From NCBI GenBank assembly GCA_023384105.1, contig JAHDXR010000009.1, positions 62,001 to 126,000 on the forward strand: a DNA stretch of 64,000 nt, written 5' to 3'. This document shows positions 59,081-64,000 of the stretch, piece by piece. The notes beneath the pieces were generated by a model. That model searched no databases. It saw only the letters and a list, made by a program, of their open reading frames with translations, and was not told the origin of the DNA. A program made the translations under genes and the position numbers. Numbering within the stretch: position 1 is the first letter of the stretch; the number at the start of each line of letters is the position of its first letter. The DNA comes from Hyphomonadaceae bacterium (GTDB taxonomy: Bacteria > Pseudomonadota > Alphaproteobacteria > Caulobacterales > Aquidulcibacteraceae).

Positions 59081-59754
59081 GCCGCGTTCTCCTTGGTTCG
59101 CGACAACAGCGCCGCCTTCGGACAATCGACCTTGTCCGGTCCAAACGTGACCTGCTCTTCCGCCCAGGCGCGGTCGAGCGCTTCGAGGTCGTCCGGATCG
59201 TCGTCCGGCTCCTGCAACAGCGCTTTCAGCGCCTCCGGGTTGCGATCCGCCTCGACCAGCGCGACCAGCACGTCGAACACGCGCGCGTAGATCGAGTCCC
59301 GCTTCTTCAGCCGCTCGCGCAGCGCTTCCAGCACATGCGCCGCCTGCCCCAGCAACGCCGCCGCCTCTTCCCGCGGCCGCTGCGACAGGAATTCCAGGAA
59401 CACCGGCAGGTGATCCGGCAGCTCCTTCGCCGTCAGCTCCAGGCCGTGCGAAGAGTAAAGCTTCAGCAGCTCCACCATCGCCTGGCCGCGATCGCGGCTC
59501 TCGCCGTGCACGTGCTCGTAAAGCTGGAGCGAGAGCGAGCGCGTGCGGTCGAACAGATCGACATAGCGCGCTTGCACCTCGTAAAGGTCGTCCTGCGAGA
59601 GTTCCTGCGCCAAGGGTTGCAGCCGCTTCACGAGCTTCGCCGGCGCGATGCCCTCGCCGCCCAGAGCCTCCAGCACCGCCGGCATCAAGGCCGCGGTCTC
59701 TTCGGTCGGGTAGCTCAGCAGGACCGCGAGCGCGCGATAAGTCTGCGCCATCAT
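59077..59754 (-). CDS. narJ: Nitrate reductase assembly chaperone (delta subunit)
   Basis: TorD/DmsD-family chaperone that holds NarGH until the molybdenum cofactor is inserted. Family signs: YRALAVLLSYPTEETAALMPAV, LQPLAQELSQDDLYEVQARYVDLFDRTRSLSLQLYEHVHGESRDRGQAMVEL and PDHLPVFLEFLSQRP. ATG 59754 overlaps the narH TGA by one base (TGATG). 225 aa. Confidence 0.96.
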   Translation of the reverse strand: MMAQTYRALAVLLSYPTEETAALMPAVLEALGGEGIAPAKLVKRLQPLAQELSQDDLYEVQARYVDLFDRTRSLSLQLYEHVHGESRDRGQAMVELLKLYSSHGLELTAKELPDHLPVFLEFLSQRPREEAAALLGQAAHVLEALRERLKKRDSIYARVFDVLVALVEADRNPEALKALLQEPDDDPDDLEALDRAWAEEQVTFGPDKVDCPKAALLSRTKENAA

Positions 59755-61274
59755 CAGACCTCCATCGGAGTCTTGGCGACGCGCTTCTTGACCGGGCCGA
59801 ACAGCCCAAGCTCGGTGCGCCCGCCCGACGCCTCGTTGCCGAAGCTGAACCCGCAGGCGCCGCGCAGACCATAGGCGTCCTCGGCCCCTTCGCGATGCGA
59901 TGTCGGGATCACGAAGCGATCCTCGTAATTGGCGATCGCCATGATCTGGTACATGTCCTCGATCGCCGCGGCGCTGAGGCCGACGCGCTCGGCCACGCCG
60001 TGGTCGATGACGCCTTCGATGGTCTTGGCGCGCATGTAGGCGCGCATCGCCAGCATCCGCTCCAGCGCCGATACGATCGGCGCCTCTTCCCCGGCCGTCA
60101 GCATGTTGGCGAGATACTGGACCGGGATGCGCAGGCTCTTCACATCCGGCATCACGCCATCGTGCTCGATCGCGCCCATCGAAGCGGCCGATTGGATCGG
60201 CGACAGCGGCGGCACGTACCAGACCATCGGCAAGGTCCGGTATTCGGGGTGCAGCGGGAACGCGACGCGCCAATCGATCGCCATCTTGTAGATCGGGCTG
60301 CGCTGTGCGCCTTCGATCCACGCCTCCGGCACGCCGTCGGCGCGGGCCTGGGCGATCACCGCCGGATCGTTCGGATCGAGGAAAATCTCGAGCTGCTTCT
60401 CGTAGAGATCGCGCTCGTCCGCCGCCGCCGCTTCGTCGATGCGGTCCGCGTCGTACAGGATCACGCCGAGATAGCGGATGCGGCCGACGCAGGTCTCGGA
60501 GCAGACCGTCGGCTGGCCGGACTCGATGCGCGGATAGCAGAAGGTGCACTTCTCGGACTTTCCGCTCGACCAGTTGTAGTAGATTTTCTTGTACGGGCAC
60601 GCCGACACGCACATGCGCCAGCCGCGGCACTTGTCCTGATCGATCAGAACGATGCCGTCTTCTTCCCGCTTGTAGATGGCGCCCGACGGGCACGCCGCGA
60701 CGCAGGCCGGATTGAGGCAGTGCTCGCACAGGCGCGGCAGGTACATCAGGAAGGTGTTCTCGAACTGGCCGTAGATTTCCTTCTGGACGTTCTCGAAATT
60801 GGCGTCCTTCGAGCGCTTGTCGAATTCGCCGCCGAGAATCTCTTCCCAGTTCGGACCCCACTCGATCTTCTGCATCCGCTCGCCGGTGATCTTCGAGCGC
60901 GGACGTGCGGTCGGAAACGCCTGCATCTCCGGCGCGGTCTGCAGGTGGGCGTATTCGAAATCGAACGGCTCGTAATAGTCGTCGATCTCCGGCAGGTCCG
61001 GGTTGGCGAAGATCTTGGCCAGGATACGCCACTTCGGCCCCATGCGCGGCTCGAGCTTCCCGCCCTTGGTACGCACCCAGCCGCCGTTCCAACGCTTCTG
61101 GTTTTCCCATTCGCGCGGATAGCCCACGCCGGGCTTGGACTCGACGTTGTTGAACCAAGCGTATTCGACGCCCTCGCGATTGGTCCAAACGTTCTTGCAG
61201 GTCACTGAGCAGGTGTGACACCCGATGCACTTGTCGAGGTTCAGCACCATGCCGATCTGAGCGCGGACTTTCAT
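59754..61274 (-). CDS. narH: Respiratory nitrate reductase beta subunit (Fe-S)
   Basis: Electron-wire subunit of 506 aa with four Fe-S clusters. Cysteine groups: CIGCHTCSVTCKNVW near the N-terminus, CEHCLNPACVAACPSGAIY, KCRGWRMCVSACPYKK (Trp in place of one Cys, giving the 3Fe-4S cluster) and CTFCYPRIESGQPTVCSETC. Start MKVRAQIGMVLNLDKC is standard. It begins 1 bp after the narG stop. Confidence 0.98.
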   Translation of the reverse strand: MKVRAQIGMVLNLDKCIGCHTCSVTCKNVWTNREGVEYAWFNNVESKPGVGYPREWENQKRWNGGWVRTKGGKLEPRMGPKWRILAKIFANPDLPEIDDYYEPFDFEYAHLQTAPEMQAFPTARPRSKITGERMQKIEWGPNWEEILGGEFDKRSKDANFENVQKEIYGQFENTFLMYLPRLCEHCLNPACVAACPSGAIYKREEDGIVLIDQDKCRGWRMCVSACPYKKIYYNWSSGKSEKCTFCYPRIESGQPTVCSETCVGRIRYLGVILYDADRIDEAAAADERDLYEKQLEIFLDPNDPAVIAQARADGVPEAWIEGAQRSPIYKMAIDWRVAFPLHPEYRTLPMVWYVPPLSPIQSAASMGAIEHDGVMPDVKSLRIPVQYLANMLTAGEEAPIVSALERMLAMRAYMRAKTIEGVIDHGVAERVGLSAAAIEDMYQIMAIANYEDRFVIPTSHREGAEDAYGLRGACGFSFGNEASGGRTELGLFGPVKKRVAKTPMEV

Positions 61275-61275
61275 C

Positions 61276-63999
61276 TCAGCGGCCCTCCGTCTCGGCGAGC
61301 GGCCTGTCCAGCCAGTCGACCTTGGTCATCTTTCGCACGATCACGAACTCGTCGCGGTTCGAGCCCACCGTGCCGTAATAATTGAAGCCGTACGCCTGCT
61401 GAGCGTAACCGCCGATCATATGCGTCGGCTTCAGCACCGTGCGGGTGACGGAGTTATGGATGCCGCCGCGCTTTCCGGTCAGTTCGGAGCCGGGCGTGTT
61501 CACGATCTTCTCCTGCGCGTGATACATCAGCGTCATGCCTTCGCGCACGCGCTGGGAGACGACCGCGCGCGCCGTCAGCGCGCCGTTGGCGTTGAACACT
61601 TCGATCCAGTCATTGTCCTGGATGCCGGCGCGCTTGGCGTCGACTTCCGAAATCCACACCACCGGACCGCCGCGGTTCAGCGTCAGCATCAGCAGGTTGT
61701 CGGAATAGGTGGAGTGGATGCCCCACTTCTGGTGCGGGGTGATGAAGTTGAGCACGATCTCCTTCTCGCCGTTCGGCCGCTTGTCGTGCAGCGGCGAAAC
61801 CGTCTTCAGGTCGACCGGCGGCTTGTAGACGCACAGGCCCTCCCCGAATGCGCGCATCCAGAGGTGATCCTGGTAGAGCTGCTGGCGCCCGGTGAGCGTG
61901 CGCCACGGAATCAGCTCGTGCACGTTGGTGTAGCCGGCGTTGTAGCAGACCTTCTCGCTTTCGAGGCCGGACCAGATCGGCGAAGAGATGATCTTGCGCG
62001 GCTGGGCGACGATGTCGCGGAACCGGATCTTCTCGTCCTCCTTGGGCAGCGCCAGGTGCGCATGCTCGCGGCCGGTCTGCTTCGACAGCGACTCCCACGA
62101 CTTCACGGCGACCTCGCCGTTGGTCTCCGGCGCCAGCATCAGCACCGTTTCGCACGCATCGATCGCGGTTTCGATCTTGGCCAAGCCCTTGGTCGGACCT
62201 TCCGCGACCTCCCCATTGAGCGCCTTGAGCAGATCGACCTCATGCTCGGTGTTCCAGGCGAGGCCTTTGCCGCCATTGCCGACTTTGGTCATCAGCGGCC
62301 CGAGCGAGGTGAAGCGGCGGTAGAGGTTCGGATAGTCGCGCTCGATGACGCTGATCTGCGGCGCCGTCTTGCCGGGGACTAGGTCGCATTCCCCTTTCCA
62401 CCAGTCCTGCACCTCGAACGGCTGGGCCATTTCCGCCGGGCTGTCGTGCTGGATCGGCGTCAGCACGACGTCCTTCTCCACGCCCAGCACTTCCGGGCAG
62501 ACGTCGGAGAACGCCTTGGCGATCGCCTTGAAGATTTCCCAGTCCGACTTGCACTCCCACACCGGGTCCACAGCGGCCGTCAGCGGGTGGATGAACGGGT
62601 GCATGTCTGAGGTGTTGAGATCATTCTTCTCGTACCAGGTCGCCGTCGGCAGGACGATGTCGGAATAAACCGCCGTCGTCGACATGCGGAAGTCGATGGT
62701 CACGAGCAGGTCGAGCTTGCCCTCCGGCCCGTCGTCGCGCCAAGCGACGTCCACCGGCTTGCGCCGGCCGGTTTGGCCGAGGTCCTTGCCGAGCACGCCG
62801 TTCTGCGTGCCGAGCAGATGCTTGAGGAAGTATTCGTGCCCCTTGCCTGACGAACCGAGCAGGTTGGAGCGCCACACGAACATGTTGCGCGGCCAGTTGT
62901 CGGGGTGGTCGGGGTCCATGCAGCTCATTTCGAGCCGCTTCGACTTGAGTTCGCGCACCGCGTACTCGCGCGGATCGACCCCTTCGCGCTCGGCCGCCTT
63001 GGCGACGTCGAGCGGATTGGTCTTGAGCGCCGGCGCGGACGGCAGCCAGCCCAGGCGCTCGGCCTTGGCATTGTAGTCGATGAAGGTCTTGCCCCAATCG
63101 CCGTCCGGCGCCGTGGGCGAGAGAATCTCCTTCACGTCGAGGGTTTCGTAGCGCCACTGATCGGTGTGCGCGTAGAAGAAGCTGGTCGAGTTCTGCTGGC
63201 GCGGCGGGCGCGCCCAGTCGAGCGCGAACGCGAGCGGCGCCCATCCCGTCTGCGGACGCAGCTTCTCCTGCCCCACATAGTGCGACCAGCCGCCGCCGGA
63301 CTGGCCGACGCAGCCGCACATCGCGAGGAGATTGATCACCCCGCGATAATTCATGTCCATATGGTACCAGTGGTTCATCGCCGCGCCGATGATCACCATC
63401 GACTTGCCGTTGGTCTTTTCGGCGTTCGAGGCGAACCCGCGCGCCACCGCGATGATCTGCTCGCGCGGCACGGTGGTGACCTGCTCGGCCCAGGCCGGAG
63501 TGTACGGCTCGATATCGTCGTAGCTCTTCGCGATGTGCTCGCCGCCGAAGCCCTGATCGACGCCGTAATTGGCCAGGAACAGATCGTAGACCGAGGCGAC
63601 GAGGGTTTCGCCGTCCTTGAGCTTCAGCCGCTTGATCGGGATGCGCCGCATCAGCGTATCGGGATGGTCGGTGGAGGCGAAGCCGTTGGATGCATTGTTG
63701 GCGAAGTACGGGAACAGCACTTCCGCCAGCTCGTCATGCGCGCCCTTCAGGCCCACGCGCAGCTTCACGTCCGCGCCGTCGGCGGTCTTCTCCTCCAGAT
63801 TCCACTTGCCCTGCTCGCCCCAGCGGAAGCCGATCGAGCCGGTCGGCACCACCGGATTGCCGGTGGCTTCGTCGATGCCGATCGTCTTCCAGTCGGGATT
63901 GTTGTCCTGAGCCAGCGCGCCGTCGAAATCGGACGCGCGCAGCAGCCGGTCCGGCACGTAGCGTCCGTCCTTCTTCACCAGCCGCACCAGCAGTGGCAT
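61276..63999 (-). CDS. narG: Respiratory nitrate reductase alpha subunit, N-terminus beyond window
   Basis: Catalytic Mo-bis-MGD subunit reducing nitrate to nitrite. The visible 907 residues are the C-terminal three quarters of a protein usually about 1240 aa; the methionine at 63999 is internal. Recognisable parts: GAAMNHWYHMDMNYRGVINLL, CVGQSGGGWSHYVGQEKLRPQTGW, FRMSTTAVYSDIVLPTATWYEKNDLNTSDMHPF in pieces, and the C-terminal KKTYDGN-equivalent YNYYGTVGSNRDEF region. The Fe-S FS0 and Mo-ligating Asp region lie outside. Promoter and any narK are outside too. Confidence 0.97.
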   Translation of the reverse strand: MPLLVRLVKKDGRYVPDRLLRASDFDGALAQDNNPDWKTIGIDEATGNPVVPTGSIGFRWGEQGKWNLEEKTADGADVKLRVGLKGAHDELAEVLFPYFANNASNGFASTDHPDTLMRRIPIKRLKLKDGETLVASVYDLFLANYGVDQGFGGEHIAKSYDDIEPYTPAWAEQVTTVPREQIIAVARGFASNAEKTNGKSMVIIGAAMNHWYHMDMNYRGVINLLAMCGCVGQSGGGWSHYVGQEKLRPQTGWAPLAFALDWARPPRQQNSTSFFYAHTDQWRYETLDVKEILSPTAPDGDWGKTFIDYNAKAERLGWLPSAPALKTNPLDVAKAAEREGVDPREYAVRELKSKRLEMSCMDPDHPDNWPRNMFVWRSNLLGSSGKGHEYFLKHLLGTQNGVLGKDLGQTGRRKPVDVAWRDDGPEGKLDLLVTIDFRMSTTAVYSDIVLPTATWYEKNDLNTSDMHPFIHPLTAAVDPVWECKSDWEIFKAIAKAFSDVCPEVLGVEKDVVLTPIQHDSPAEMAQPFEVQDWWKGECDLVPGKTAPQISVIERDYPNLYRRFTSLGPLMTKVGNGGKGLAWNTEHEVDLLKALNGEVAEGPTKGLAKIETAIDACETVLMLAPETNGEVAVKSWESLSKQTGREHAHLALPKEDEKIRFRDIVAQPRKIISSPIWSGLESEKVCYNAGYTNVHELIPWRTLTGRQQLYQDHLWMRAFGEGLCVYKPPVDLKTVSPLHDKRPNGEKEIVLNFITPHQKWGIHSTYSDNLLMLTLNRGGPVVWISEVDAKRAGIQDNDWIEVFNANGALTARAVVSQRVREGMTLMYHAQEKIVNTPGSELTGKRGGIHNSVTRTVLKPTHMIGGYAQQAYGFNYYGTVGSNRDEFVIVRKMTKVDWLDRPLAETEGR

Positions 64000-64000
64000 G

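Overview
The window is GC-rich, densely coding DNA from a bacterial chromosome, most likely an alphaproteobacterium (Caulobacterales/Hyphomonadaceae-like is a guess). Support comes from a tRNA-His with A73 and no encoded G-1 (a trait described for alphaproteobacteria), a DUF2336 protein, a degenerate EAL/Hpt pair, Fur-type boxes built on TTGC/GCAA arms, and many ATGA or TAATG start/stop overlaps. Nearly everything is explained by about 60 protein genes, four intact tRNAs (Tyr, Thr, His, Phe) and one broken tRNA-Gly.

Layout. 1-850: end of an integrative element (tyrosine recombinase) abutting the 5' half of a tRNA-Gly. 0.95-19 kb: mostly housekeeping and cell-envelope genes (tRNA-Tyr, RlmB-like methyltransferase, 2OG oxygenase, MetG, two muramidase paralogues, lipoprotein cytochrome c, RND pump with adaptor, NAD kinase, Hpt and degenerate EAL proteins, DUF2336, CoA-transferase, lytic transglycosylase). 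19.2-27.1 kb: a long co-directional minus-strand array: tRNA-His, cyanophycin-synthetase-like ATP-grasp ligase, FolC-like Mur ligase, then patatin phospholipase - TIR protein - RyR-domain protein, then an FAD oxidoreductase coupled to an acyl-CoA dehydrogenase. The patatin-TIR-RyR operon has the parts of an immune or abortive system but lacks a CD-NTase, and is the best candidate here for an undescribed system.

28-38 kb: metals. FeoAB (Fe2+) with a Fur-like box; a molbindin; and a minus-strand cluster of ModE-like regulator, TonB receptor, Tat-type binding protein, DUF2478, FecCD-type permease, ATPase and TrmO-like protein. I read this as a TonB-dependent molybdenum or tungsten uptake system, with a ModE-like operator ahead of the receptor. 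38.5-48 kb: P-type Ca-ATPase-like pump, tandem universal stress protein, Ca/Na antiporter, PHA synthase, and an ADP-forming acyl-CoA synthetase fused to GNAT, with one FNR/FixK-type box. 48-52.7 kb: siderophore TonB receptor operon with two small membrane proteins and a PepSY protein; its Fur-like box matches the feoA box at 15 of 17 positions.

52.8-55.3 kb: tryptophanase and a divergent MaoC-like dehydratase, with a good FNR box between them and REP-like inverted repeats at both convergent junctions. 55.4-64 kb: a membrane nitrate reductase operon, narG(partial)-narH-narJ-porin-narI-ppiC-unknown-hemerythrin, almost every junction translationally coupled. The porin between narJ and narI is unusual. 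Iron uptake, molybdenum uptake, nitrate reductase and FNR-type boxes together suggest a facultative anaerobe that respires nitrate.
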